Assembly: GCA_046347015.1 (NCBI GenBank)
Contig: JAXMHA010000012.1
Location: 1 to 64,000, forward strand
DNA: 64,000 nucleotides
Source: Dokdonella_A sp046347015
GTDB lineage: Bacteria > Pseudomonadota > Gammaproteobacteria > Xanthomonadales > Rhodanobacteraceae
Direction of reading: 5' to 3'
Shown here: positions 52,958 to 61,441 of the stretch, piece after piece
Position numbering within the stretch: position 1 is the stretch's first letter
Layout: each line of letters starts with the position of its first letter
Notes under the pieces: generated by a model
The model's input: only the letters and a program-made list of their open reading frames with translations
The model's database searches: none
What the model was told of the DNA's origin: nothing
Program-made: the position numbers and the translations under genes

Positions 52958-53476
52958 ATGCTCATCCCCCCCGACGAAGGCCCACCGATAGCCGGCCTTG
53001 AAGTGCCGAATGACCTGTACTGGATCGTTCGGTCGCCAGCGCCATTGGCTGGAATGCGACTTCCCCGGAGTCCCTGGCCTTGGCACGCAATCCACTCCAA
53101 TGGGTTTTCGGACCTCGTATTGCTTCACCCGGATGACTACTCGTCAGCACCGCTGGAAATCGTGTTTGCCGAACACCTTGAGGACCTTGCCCATGGCGGC
53201 CCTCCGCACTACCCAGATCGGGAACTCCATCTGGTCCGCATGGCTGTTCGTGCAAGTCTACGGTCGTTGCAAGCGGGCCGAGGGGTGATCGTGCACTGCT
53301 GGGGTGGTCGTGGTCGGACCGGAACCGTTCTCGGATGCGTGCTTCGGGAGCTGGGCTACGAGGCAGAAGCTGTTATTGACTATTTGAGGCGCATTCATGT
53401 TGCACGGGGGAAGAGCGGCTGGCCGGAGTCACTGTGGCAGGCAGACCTGGTCCGCGGTTGGAAGACCGATGGCTAA
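52958..53476 (+). CDS. Protein tyrosine/dual-specificity phosphatase-like protein
   Basis: A 172-residue cytoplasmic protein with a cysteine-phosphatase P-loop: VIVHCWGGRGRTGTV (HC-x5-R, with the following Thr). The upstream part (VPNDLYWIVRSPAPLAGMRLPRSPW, DLVLLHPDDY) supplies the general-acid region of DSP-like enzymes, though the acidic residue is not certain. The tail YLRRIHVARGKSGWPESLWQ resembles bacterial DSPs. No partner kinase is near. It is divergent from the protease gene. GAGTGAGGTA precedes the ATG. Confidence 0.75.
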   Translation: MLIPPDEGPPIAGLEVPNDLYWIVRSPAPLAGMRLPRSPWPWHAIHSNGFSDLVLLHPDDYSSAPLEIVFAEHLEDLAHGGPPHYPDRELHLVRMAVRASLRSLQAGRGVIVHCWGGRGRTGTVLGCVLRELGYEAEAVIDYLRRIHVARGKSGWPESLWQADLVRGWKTDG

Positions 53477-53545
53477 CCCGCGTTTGCAGCGAACGGCGCT
53501 GCGCGCAGCCGCTGACGCTGAAGGTTGGCGCCGACGGGCAGGTGC

Positions 53546-53574
53546 TTGCTCTCACACTACGTTGTAGTTAACAT
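53546..53574 (+). promoter_or_regulatory. brnTA promoter with palindromic operator in the spacer
   Basis: TTGCTC (53546-53551) and TAACAT (53569-53574) are spaced by 17 bases. The inverted repeat ACTAC-GTT-GTAGT (53556-53568) lies within the spacer, placed where BrnA could block the polymerase. The expected transcription start falls almost on the brnT ATG at 53581, so the transcript may be leaderless. Confidence 0.5.
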
Positions 53575-53580
53575 TCACGC

Positions 53581-53859
53581 ATGAATGGGCTGCGCTTCGA
53601 GTGGGACCCGGTCAAGGCCGCAGCCAACCTGAAGAAGCATGGCGTCGACTTCGTCGAGGCGAAGTCGGCCTTCGCCGACGAACGGGCAAGGATCATCCCC
53701 GACCCGGATCACTCGCAACGCGAGGATCAGTTTGTCCTTATTGGTCTGAGCCTCAACCTCAGGTTGCTCGTGGTATGCCATTGCTATCGCGAAGCAAACA
53801 ACACTATTCGCATCATCTCCGCCAGGAAGGCTACGAAACCGGAAGCTCGTCAGTACTGA
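53581..53859 (+). CDS. brnT: BrnT-type toxin
   Basis: A 92-residue RelE-like mRNA interferase. LRFEWDPVKAAANLKKHGVDFVEAKSAFAD is the BrnT signature (F-x-W-D/D-P-x-K...NxxKHGV), followed by ADERARIIPDPDHSQREDQF and RLLVVCHCYREANNTIRIISARKATKPEARQY with the catalytic RISARK block. It has no evident ribosome binding site, in line with a leaderless transcript. Ten bases separate it from brnA. Confidence 0.93.
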   Translation: MNGLRFEWDPVKAAANLKKHGVDFVEAKSAFADERARIIPDPDHSQREDQFVLIGLSLNLRLLVVCHCYREANNTIRIISARKATKPEARQY

Positions 53860-53869
53860 CAGGTGCAAC

Positions 53870-54079
53870 ATGCGCAAGCAATACGACTTCTCCAAAGCAA
53901 AGAAGAACCCCTACGCGTCGCAGCTCAAGCGGCAAATCACGATTCGGCTGGATGGCGAAGCCATCGACTACTTCAAGTCGATTTCCGAGGACGTTGGCAT
54001 CCCGTACCAGAGCCTGATCAATCTCTACCTGCGTGACTGTGTGGCAGAGCATCGCAGGCTCAACCTGTCATGGCAGTAG
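53870..54079 (+). CDS. brnA: BrnA-type antitoxin
   Basis: A 69-residue ribbon-helix-helix antitoxin: MRKQYDFSKAKKNPYASQLK is the family N-terminus that caps BrnT, and QITIRLDGEAIDYFKSISEDVGIPYQSLINLYLRDCV is the RHH DNA-binding domain. It neutralises BrnT and autoregulates. Confidence 0.92.
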   Translation: MRKQYDFSKAKKNPYASQLKRQITIRLDGEAIDYFKSISEDVGIPYQSLINLYLRDCVAEHRRLNLSWQ

Positions 54080-54521
54080 ACGCTGACAACTCGGCCAACC
54101 GGATGCAAACCTGCAAATCGGGTTCGTGCCGCTGCCTTGGGGAGTCAGGCGCCACCTGGGAGGTTATCGATCGTCGTCTGCTCTGATCTTTGCCGCTGTC
54201 GCCGTTGTCCTCGACGGTTCTTCCCGTCACGAAGCAAAGCACTACCAAGCGGGTGGCCAGTTGCCGGCGTGGGCGGTGCCAAGTCGAGATCGGGGTTGCT
54301 TCCGCCAGCGACCAAGGAACCGGCACGGCAGCATCGCTGGGGCGTCACCATCGTTGCGCTGATGGCACCGACGGCGTCAAATCTGGCGCCGCTCCCGGCA
54401 GCGGAGAATGAGCACGAACCCGCGGTGCTCGCCTCATTCTTCCCGAATCGATCACCCTGCGCGCCCTCGCCACACGCACGCGATTGGGATAACTTTAGCG
54501 CCGTAACCCCGGTCCTGCGCC
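54080..54521 (+). other. Gene-free stretch between brnA and the LpxO-like gene
   Basis: Short open frames of biased composition occur in 442 bp, but none has a ribosome binding site or a recognisable domain. I see no tRNA, repeat or terminator. Confidence 0.45.
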
Positions 54522-55436
54522 ATGCACTTGCCGTACCTCCGCATCCTGATTCCGCTCGCGTTCGTGTTGTGCGTCCTCGCGGTGCACTTGCGCGGGCGCA
54601 AGCGGCTGAAGTTTTCGCGCCAGTTGTTCGACCACTCCGCGCTGTTCGCGCCGTACAACCTCGTCATGTACGGGTTCTCGGCGGTGCCGGGGCGCGCGTT
54701 CGTCGATCCGAACACCATGCCGTCGCTGGCGCCACTGGCGGCGAACTGGACGACGATTCGCGACGAGGCGAAACAACTCCTCGAGGCCGGCGGCATCCGC
54801 GCGTCGGACCGTCACGACGACGCCAGTTTCAACTCGTTCTTCAAGCAGGGCTGGAAGCGCTTCTACCTCAAGTGGTACGGCGATGCGTTGCCGTCCGCCG
54901 AACGGGCATGCCCGCGCACGGTCGCGCTGGTCGATGCGATCCCCGAGGTCAAGGCGGCGATGTTCGCGCTGCTGCCGCCGGGTTCGAAGCTGAACCCGCA
55001 CCGCGATCCGTTCGCCGGTTCGCTGCGTTACCACCTTGGCCTCATCACGCCGAATTCCGACGCGTGCAACATCACGGTCGACGGCGAGACGTACTCATGG
55101 CGCGACGGCGAGCCCGTGGTGTTCGACGAGACGTTCGTGCACTGGGCCGAGAACACGACCGACCAGACGCGCGTGATCCTGTTCTGCGATGTCGAGCGTC
55201 CGCTGCGCACGGGCGTCATGCGCGCCGTCAACCGCGCGGTCAGCCGCGTGCTCGGCCACGCGACGGCGAGCCCGAACGATGCCGCCGAGCCGGTCGGCGC
55301 AGTGAATCGCCTCTACGCCGCGTTGCACCGCTCGGGCGAGACGACGAAACGCTGGCGCAAGCGTTATCCAGTGCCGTATCGCGTCGCGAAGTACGCGCTG
55401 ATCGCGATCGTGCTGTATGCGATCGTGTTGTGGTGA
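54522..55436 (+). CDS. LpxO-like aspartyl/asparaginyl beta-hydroxylase
   Basis: A 304-residue Fe(II)/2-oxoglutarate dioxygenase. TM helices at both ends (YLRILIPLAFVLCVLAVHL and YALIAIVLYAIVLW) flank the catalytic domain, as in LpxO, which hydroxylates the secondary acyl chain of lipid A. The metal/2-OG site is LNPHRDPFAGSLRYHLGL (HxD and Arg) with the distal His in VFDETFVHWAEN. It could also act on another lipid. It fits with the lipid A type acyltransferase at 11.9 kb. Confidence 0.87.
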   Translation: MHLPYLRILIPLAFVLCVLAVHLRGRKRLKFSRQLFDHSALFAPYNLVMYGFSAVPGRAFVDPNTMPSLAPLAANWTTIRDEAKQLLEAGGIRASDRHDDASFNSFFKQGWKRFYLKWYGDALPSAERACPRTVALVDAIPEVKAAMFALLPPGSKLNPHRDPFAGSLRYHLGLITPNSDACNITVDGETYSWRDGEPVVFDETFVHWAENTTDQTRVILFCDVERPLRTGVMRAVNRAVSRVLGHATASPNDAAEPVGAVNRLYAALHRSGETTKRWRKRYPVPYRVAKYALIAIVLYAIVLW

Positions 55437-55451
55437 CGGGTCCCGCGCCGT

Positions 55452-56426
55452 TCAACCGAACCGCGCGATGACGTCCGCCGCGCGCGGCATCCCCTCCGTG
55501 GTCCCGTGCCGTTCGGTCTTCAACGCGGCGCACCGGTTGGCGTAGATGACGGCATCGCGCAGCTTCGTGTTCGCGTCGCGGGCCAGCGCGGCCACGAGCG
55601 CACCATTGAAGCAATCGCCGGCGCCGGCGGTGTCGACGACGTGCGCCGGCTCGGCGGCGAGCCGGAAACATCGCTCGCCACCGACACCGATCGCGGTGCC
55701 GCGCGACTGCGACACGAAGCATCCCGCGGCGCCGAGCGTGATGACGACGTGCGGCGCGCCGAGCTTCCGGCACAGCGCGTCGAGTGCGGGGTCGGCCATC
55801 CCGGCCACCGCGTCCGGCGCGATCCGGTCGCCCGTGCAGCGCGCGACCAGTTGCGTGAACTCGGTTTCGTTCGGCGTCAGCACTTCGCAGCGCGCGAGCA
55901 GCGCGGCGTCGATCCACGCGACGGCCGGCGCCGGGTTCAGCACGCGCACGAGGCGGTGCCGTTCGGCGAGATCGAGCGCGCGGGTGAGCGCCGCGCAATT
56001 CGTCTCGCCCTGCAGCAGCACGCAACCGGCCGACGCGAACAGCGCGGCCTGCGCGTCGAGGTGCGCGGCGGCGAGCGCCTCGTTTGCGCCGAGCGCGACG
56101 ACGATCGCGTTGTCACCGGGCCCGAGCAGGACGCACGCGCTGCCGGTCGGGACGTCATCGCACACCTGCCAGCGGGCGTCGAGGCCCTCTGTTGCTGCGC
56201 GTTGCACGGCGGCAATGCCCGCGGGATCGGTGCCGCGCGCGCCGATGAACGCGGTCGGCACATCCAGGCGCGCACACGCGACGGCCTGGTTGAAGCCCTT
56301 GCCGCCGGGGCCCGTGCGGTGCCCGGAGCCGGGCAACGTCTCGCCGAGAGCCGGCAGGCGTTCGACCTGCCACGCATGGTCCTCGTTGTAGCTGCCGACG
56401 ACGACGATGCGTGGGGGGGCACTCAT
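55452..56426 (-). CDS. rbsK: Ribokinase (PfkB family)
   Basis: A 324-residue sugar kinase. The N-terminal di-glycine GTGPGGKGFNQAVACARL and the C-terminal anion-hole DTAGAGDCFNGALVAAL with catalytic Asp are complete; VLTPNETEF is the middle motif. It phosphorylates ribose at O5 with ATP. It is the second gene after the nucleoside permease (10-bp gap), supporting ribose salvage from nucleosides. Confidence 0.9.
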   Translation of the reverse strand: MSAPPRIVVVGSYNEDHAWQVERLPALGETLPGSGHRTGPGGKGFNQAVACARLDVPTAFIGARGTDPAGIAAVQRAATEGLDARWQVCDDVPTGSACVLLGPGDNAIVVALGANEALAAAHLDAQAALFASAGCVLLQGETNCAALTRALDLAERHRLVRVLNPAPAVAWIDAALLARCEVLTPNETEFTQLVARCTGDRIAPDAVAGMADPALDALCRKLGAPHVVITLGAAGCFVSQSRGTAIGVGGERCFRLAAEPAHVVDTAGAGDCFNGALVAALARDANTKLRDAVIYANRCAALKTERHGTTEGMPRAADVIARFG

Positions 56427-56436
56427 GTCGCGGCGA

Positions 56437-57720
56437 TCAGTGGAAGCCGGCGCCGACCGGTCCCTGCGCCGGTGCGTCGCGCCGCGGCCGGAACAGCGGC
56501 ACGAACAGCACCGCCATGATCAGCGCGTAGGCGGCGAACGTCATCCAGATGCCGCGCCAGTCCTTGCAGATGTCCACCGCATCGTTGCAGTTGGGCGCGG
56601 TGAAGAAGCGGTCGATCATCCAGCCGGCGAGCAGACTGCCGAGCACCGCGCCGACGCCGTTGGTCATGAACATGAAAAGGCCCTGCGCGCTCGCCCGCGT
56701 GCGCGGGTCGGCCTGGCCCTCGACGAACAGCGATCCCGAGATGTTGAAGAAGTCGAACGCCATCCCGTACACGATGCACGACAGCACCACAAGCCACAAC
56801 CCCGCGCCGGGGTCGCCGATGCCGAAAAGGCCGAAGCGCAGCACCCACGCCAGCATGCTCATCGTCATCACGATCTTGATGCCGAAGCGCTTGAGGAAGA
56901 ACGGGATGGTCAGGATGAACAGCGTTTCGGACACCTGCGAGATCGAAATGATGATTGCCGGGTACTTCACCGCCAGCAGGCCCTTGAACGCGTCGAGTTT
57001 CGCGAAGTCGTGCAGGAACGTGTCGCCGTAGGCATTGGTCAGTTGCAGCGCGCCGCCGAGCAGCATCGCGAAGAACAGGAACACCGCCATGTTGCGGTCG
57101 CGGAACAGCGCGAACGCCGTGAGGCCGAGACGGTCGGCGAGCGAGCGGCTGTGCGCGGCGTCGAGCTGCGGCGGGCAGGGCGGCAGCGTGAACGCGTAGA
57201 GGCCGAGCACCAGCGACGCGACCGCGGCGACGTGGAATTGCACCGGCGAGGTCTCGAGGTGCAGCAGGCTCGTCGTCCACGTACCGGCGATGAAGCCGAT
57301 CGTGCCCCACACGCGGATCGGCGGGTAGTCGCGCACGACGTCGCGGCCTTCGTTCTTCAGCGCGTTGTAGGCAACGGTGATCGCGAGCGCCAGCGTCGGC
57401 ATGTAGCAACACATGTTGACCAGCATCACCCAGAACAGCGTGCGCGGGTCGTCGATGTAGGGGATGCAGAACAGCACCACCGCGCCGGCGATCTGCAGCA
57501 GGCCGTAGAGGCGCTCGGCGTTGATCCACTTGTCGGCGACGATGCCCATCAGCGACGGCATGAACAGCGACGCGATGCCCATCGTCGAGAAGATCGCGCC
57601 GAACTCGGTGCCCGACCAGTGGCGGTACTGGAACCAGTACGCGCCGATCGTCAGCAGCCACGCGCCCCAGATGTAGAACTGGAGGAAGTTCAGCACGACG
57701 AGCCGCGGCTTGAGTCCCAT
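56437..57720 (-). CDS. NupG-family nucleoside permease
   Basis: A 427-residue nucleoside:H+ symporter of the MFS. It has about 12 helices, beginning MGLKPRLVVLNFLQFYIWGAW. IRVWGTIGFIAGTW and LFMPSLMGIVADKWINAERLYG are typical of NupG/XapB. ATG 57720 is taken because GGGGAG lies ahead at usable spacing; a GTG directly upstream is possible. It forms an operon with ribokinase: nucleoside uptake followed by ribose phosphorylation. Confidence 0.88.
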   Translation of the reverse strand: MGLKPRLVVLNFLQFYIWGAWLLTIGAYWFQYRHWSGTEFGAIFSTMGIASLFMPSLMGIVADKWINAERLYGLLQIAGAVVLFCIPYIDDPRTLFWVMLVNMCCYMPTLALAITVAYNALKNEGRDVVRDYPPIRVWGTIGFIAGTWTTSLLHLETSPVQFHVAAVASLVLGLYAFTLPPCPPQLDAAHSRSLADRLGLTAFALFRDRNMAVFLFFAMLLGGALQLTNAYGDTFLHDFAKLDAFKGLLAVKYPAIIISISQVSETLFILTIPFFLKRFGIKIVMTMSMLAWVLRFGLFGIGDPGAGLWLVVLSCIVYGMAFDFFNISGSLFVEGQADPRTRASAQGLFMFMTNGVGAVLGSLLAGWMIDRFFTAPNCNDAVDICKDWRGIWMTFAAYALIMAVLFVPLFRPRRDAPAQGPVGAGFH

Positions 57721-58033
57721 CACGCTCCCCGGATTGCGGCCTTACCGGCGTGCGAGCGTAGGGGATTACCGCCGTCGCGCACAAGGCAGCACGGAACGAT
57801 AGTTCCGCAACGATCGCCGGGCGGGTTTCCGTTCGTCGCGAGCGAAAATCGCATGGCGGGTCAAGACCCGCCAGCCATGATTCCGCCCGTACATGCGAGA
57901 CTCAAGCTTGTGCATCGACCCGGCATGGAGCACCATCCCAGATTGCGGCCTCAGTGATCAACACGCTTCGCGCGAAGAATCAGTCGATCACGGTTGGTCA
58001 TGCGCTTGGGAAAATGGCGACAGAACCCCGACA
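57721..58033. other. Intergenic region between nucleoside permease and LRR gene
   Basis: 313 bp between divergent genes. An upstream open extension of the LRR frame (from 57893) exists but lacks a signal peptide and is probably not translated. No repeat or terminator is seen. Confidence 0.45.
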
Positions 58034-59062
58034 ATGAGCGAGATTCAACGCAATCAGAAGCAAACATGGATTCGAAGGAAGTGTTGGCTGTGGCTGCGAT
58101 TCACGTTGTCGGCTTGGCCCTTGTTCGCGGCTCCGGTGCAGGCAGCTATTCCGCAGCGCGAGCGCAACGCCCTGATCGCCTTGTTCGACAGCACAGGTGG
58201 TGATAACTGGGATGTCAGCACTGGTTGGAAAGGTCCAGTCGGAACCGAGTGTGCATGGTATGGGATTACGTGCGACGAAACGCAATCCCACGTCAAATCG
58301 ATCATCCTACAGTTCAATAACCTGACGGGCAGTTTACCATCGATACGGGATCTGAGTGCACTAGAGCGCTTCGATGTTTCATTCAACGACATCTCAGGGT
58401 CGGTTCCATCACTGCAAGGTATAACTAGTCCGTTGTTATTCAGGGCCTCCTATAACCACTTGACAGGATCAATCCCGTCGTTGACGGGGCTAACAAACCT
58501 GTCAGGTTTCGTGGTTGATGGAAATCACCTCACAGGTACGATCCCAACGCTTGCCGGGTTGACGAACCTTGATCACTTCATCGTCAGCCAAAATCGATTG
58601 ATTGGATCTATCCCGTCATTGACGAATTTGCCGAAGCTTCAGCAATTCGACGTCGGCGAGAACCGTTTGAGTGGGCCCCTCCCATCACTGGCAGGTTTGC
58701 CATCATTAATTTCATTCATCGCTGCCGGCAATCGACTTAGTGGATCGATTCAGCCGTTTGTAGAATCATCGAATCTTGGGTATTTCGACGTCATGGAGAA
58801 TGACCTTACGGGCTCCGTACCTTCGCTCGCAAACCTATCCAATCTCACCTGCTTCTTTGTTTCATACAACCAGTTGAGCGGTGACATGCCGAGCGTGCCT
58901 CGGCCGGACGGACTGGAAGCTGGCTGTTCGGAACTTTGTCCCAATTCGCTGAACCCGATCCCTGATCCCGCATGGGACGCCGCGACATGGGATTATCCGT
59001 GGTACCGCAATTGCACGCCGCTGCCGGATTCCATTTTCGCGAATGGGTATGAGATGAGGTGA
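58034..59062 (+). CDS. Secreted plant-type leucine-rich-repeat protein with IFANGY tail
   Basis: A 342-residue secreted protein. A basic N-terminus (RRKCWLWLR) and hydrophobic core end near APVQA. Then comes a plant receptor-kinase-like LRR cap (RNALIALFDSTGGDNWDVST...CAWYGITCDE) and about eight LRRs with the N-x-L-T/S-G-x-I/V-P pattern (YNHLTGSIPSLTGLTNLSGF, ENRLSGPLPSLAGL). It ends PLPDSIFANGYEMR, a tail shared with the beta-helix protein at 46-47 kb. Base composition is visibly poorer in G+C than its neighbours (about half in the lines counted), a sign of transfer. It probably binds proteins or glycans outside the cell. Confidence 0.85.
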   Translation: MSEIQRNQKQTWIRRKCWLWLRFTLSAWPLFAAPVQAAIPQRERNALIALFDSTGGDNWDVSTGWKGPVGTECAWYGITCDETQSHVKSIILQFNNLTGSLPSIRDLSALERFDVSFNDISGSVPSLQGITSPLLFRASYNHLTGSIPSLTGLTNLSGFVVDGNHLTGTIPTLAGLTNLDHFIVSQNRLIGSIPSLTNLPKLQQFDVGENRLSGPLPSLAGLPSLISFIAAGNRLSGSIQPFVESSNLGYFDVMENDLTGSVPSLANLSNLTCFFVSYNQLSGDMPSVPRPDGLEAGCSELCPNSLNPIPDPAWDAATWDYPWYRNCTPLPDSIFANGYEMR

Positions 59063-59134
59063 TGGCTCGTCGGATAGATTACCAGTCGCCAAAGCCTTTA
59101 GGTTGAAAAGGTCGCTTGGGTCAAGAAGCAATCA

Positions 59135-59680
59135 CTACTGCTCGTACTTGAACGCGACGCGAGCGCTCGCGATGGCATGGGTGCGAATGATCGCCGCGGC
59201 GGCGGCGGGCTTGGTGTCGGTGTCGATCGCAAGGTTCGCAACGTCGAGCGCGTACACGGTGAACACGTACCGGTGCGGCCCGCTGCCGCGTGGCGGGCAT
59301 GGGCCGCTGTAGCCTCGTTTGCCGAAGTCGTTCAACAGCGCGGGGCTGTCACCGAGCACTGCGCTGGACCGGCTCGCCACCGGCACGTCGACTGCGACCC
59401 AGTGCCACCAGCCTTGCCCCGCGCGCGCATCGGGATCGAACAGGGTCAGTGCCAAACTCTTCGCACCCGCCGGCAAGCCGTCCCACGCGAGCGCGGGCAA
59501 CGTGTCGCCGCCGCGGCAACTCGCGCCGTTGTAGACGGAGGACAGCGGCAGCGTCGCACCGGGCGTGAGCGCCGGGCTCCAGATCCGGAACGGGCCGGCG
59601 GCGAGTGCGGTGGTTGCGCCCAGCACGGCAGCAAAGGCCGCCATCACGATTCCGTGAAAACACGCGCCTCGGCAGATCAT
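59135..59680 (-). CDS. YbhB/YbcL (PEBP/Raf kinase inhibitor-like) secreted protein
   Basis: A 181-residue PEBP-fold protein with a signal peptide (MICRGACFHGIVMAAFAAVL ... ALAA). The family blocks are YNGASCRGGDTLPALAWDGLPAG, LTLFDPDARAGQGWWHWVAVDVP, RGYSGPCPPRGSGPHRYVFTVYALD and the ligand pocket DPD..H pattern. Function in bacteria is unknown. ATG 59644 is an alternative, but it would leave the signal peptide without a basic residue. Convergent with the LRR gene. Confidence 0.87.
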   Translation of the reverse strand: MICRGACFHGIVMAAFAAVLGATTALAAGPFRIWSPALTPGATLPLSSVYNGASCRGGDTLPALAWDGLPAGAKSLALTLFDPDARAGQGWWHWVAVDVPVASRSSAVLGDSPALLNDFGKRGYSGPCPPRGSGPHRYVFTVYALDVANLAIDTDTKPAAAAAIIRTHAIASARVAFKYEQ

Positions 59681-59720
59681 CGCGGAGCCGCGCTTCGGGA
59701 CGGCGCGAACATTCCGCCGG

Positions 59721-59825
59721 CCCGTCATTCCCGCGCAGGCGGGAATCCAGTGCTTCAGACGTGGCCCGTGTATTCGAAAAAGCACTGGATCCCGGACATC
59801 GCTGCGCCAATCCGGGGTGACGGGG
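59721..59825. repeat. Inverted-repeat intergenic element
   Basis: A roughly 105-bp unit with outer ends CCCGTCA/TGACGGG and inner arms AATCCAGTGCTT (59744-59755) and AAGCACTGGAT (59780-59790). It contains CATTCCCGCGCAGGCGGGAAT, itself a hairpin. A related half-unit (GGATTCCCGCCTTCGTGGGGATGATGG) occurs near 7214-7245. This looks like a REP-type or MITE-type element of the kind common in Proteobacteria. Confidence 0.6.
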
Positions 59826-59847
59826 CAAACCAGGGCTTCCCTCACCA

Positions 59848-61347
59848 TCACCGCCACCCGAACAACGTGTCGACGTCCGCGCGCAGCGCGGCCTGGCTGT
59901 CGGCGCGCGCGTAGAACATGTGGCCGCCGGGATACATCGCGACCCGCACGCGCGGCGGGTCGCCCATCGCCGGCATCTGGTCGACGATCAGCACCGACGC
60001 CATGAACGGGCACGACAGGTCATCCCAGCCATGCGCGATCAGCACGCGCAGGTTCGGATCGTTGGCGACCGCTTCGCGCAGCTGCTTGACCGAGCCCTGT
60101 TGCGCGTCGTCGTCCTCGTGCCACAGCCGATTCACGTCGTAGCTCAGCGCGTTGTAGCGGCCGTCGAACTTCCAGCCGACGGTCTGCGTCACGAACGCGA
60201 CCATCGCAGTCGTGGTCGGCGCGATGATCGCGTTGAGCAGCGGATCTCCGGATTCCTGCTGCGGCGCGTGCGGGAACGGATCCCACGCGGTGACGTTCGA
60301 ATCGTAGCGGCTGCCGAGCTTGCCCTCGGAGCGGTAGATCTCGCGCAGGTACGCCTGCGTTTCGATGCGGCCGCCCGAATGCTTGACGAACACCGGGTCG
60401 AGCCCGGTGAGTTCGGTCACCTTCCTGACCATCGCGTCGGTCGCGGCCGGGTCGCTGCGGCCGGCCAGCAACGTCGTCGCATAGGTCGTGCGCGTGTAGT
60501 CGATGATCGGCGCCATCGCCGCCGCGGTCAGCTTGTGCTGGCGCTCGAGGTTGGCTGCGGCGATCGACGGCAGCGTCAGCATCCAAGGCAGGGGCGACAC
60601 GTTGCCGTTCCGCTCCGCCGCGGGATCGAGGTACGGCGACACCAGCACGACGCCGTTCATCGCGACGCCGAGTTGCGTTTGCAGGTACGCGGTGATGCGC
60701 GGTCCGCGGAAGCCGCCGTAGCTCTCGCCGACGAGGTACTTCGGCGATTGCAGGCGGCCATTCTTGACCAGCCAGTCGTAGATGATGCGCGACAGGTAGT
60801 GGATGTCGGCGTCGGTGCTGTAGAAGTCCTTGACCGCCTCCTTCTCGTCCTCGAGCGCGCGGCTGAAGCCGGTGCCCACCGGATCGATGAAGACGAGGTC
60901 GGTCGCGTCGAGCCAGGTGCCGGGGTTGTCGCGCAGAACGGCCGGCGCGGATGGCGAGTCGCCTTCGGCGCCGACGGCGACGCGCTTCGGGCCGATCGCA
61001 CCGAGGTTCAGGTACACCGACGACGCGCCGGGTCCGCCGTTCAGCGCGAACGTCACCGGGCGTTCCTTGCCGGGCATCGTGTACGCGGTGAACATCACGT
61101 CGGCGATCTTCTTGCCGGTTGCGTCGAGCACCGGCAGCGAGCCGACTGTCGCGGTGTACTTCAACGTGCGCCCGTGGACCTCGATCGATTGCGACGCGTG
61201 CGCGTCCTTCGGAAACGGCGGCAAGTCGAACTTCGCGGGCTCGGACTTGCCGGCCGCGGCGTGGTCGGGCGCGTCGGCAGCCGGGGCGGACCCAACGGAC
61301 AACAGCAGCGCGGCGGCAAGCGACGCGCAGACGATCGACAGGCGCAT
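59848..61347 (-). CDS. S10-family serine carboxypeptidase
   Basis: A 499-residue periplasmic peptidase with a signal peptide (cleavage near residue 23). The alpha/beta-hydrolase core has oxyanion-hole FALNGGPGASSVYLNLGAIG and nucleophile GESYGGFRG. The catalytic Asp lies in LIAHGWDDLSCP and His in YPGGHMFYARAD. TDLVFIDPVGTGFSRAL is a family block. S10 enzymes remove C-terminal residues at acid pH; the bacterial physiological substrate is unknown. Confidence 0.92.
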   Translation of the reverse strand: MRLSIVCASLAAALLLSVGSAPAADAPDHAAAGKSEPAKFDLPPFPKDAHASQSIEVHGRTLKYTATVGSLPVLDATGKKIADVMFTAYTMPGKERPVTFALNGGPGASSVYLNLGAIGPKRVAVGAEGDSPSAPAVLRDNPGTWLDATDLVFIDPVGTGFSRALEDEKEAVKDFYSTDADIHYLSRIIYDWLVKNGRLQSPKYLVGESYGGFRGPRITAYLQTQLGVAMNGVVLVSPYLDPAAERNGNVSPLPWMLTLPSIAAANLERQHKLTAAAMAPIIDYTRTTYATTLLAGRSDPAATDAMVRKVTELTGLDPVFVKHSGGRIETQAYLREIYRSEGKLGSRYDSNVTAWDPFPHAPQQESGDPLLNAIIAPTTTAMVAFVTQTVGWKFDGRYNALSYDVNRLWHEDDDAQQGSVKQLREAVANDPNLRVLIAHGWDDLSCPFMASVLIVDQMPAMGDPPRVRVAMYPGGHMFYARADSQAALRADVDTLFGWR

Positions 61348-61441
61348 GGTGGGAAACCCCCGAAGCAGACGGTTGGCCGCACTCTACCAGCGTCTCCGTC
61401 GGCCTCCGCGTGCCGAACGGCACGGGTGGACCGGGTGGCGC

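Noticed and set aside
54137..55471. Long plus-strand frame covering the LpxO-like gene
   Set aside because: Arg-rich out-of-frame shadow; the 54522 frame has the dioxygenase motifs and both membrane helices.
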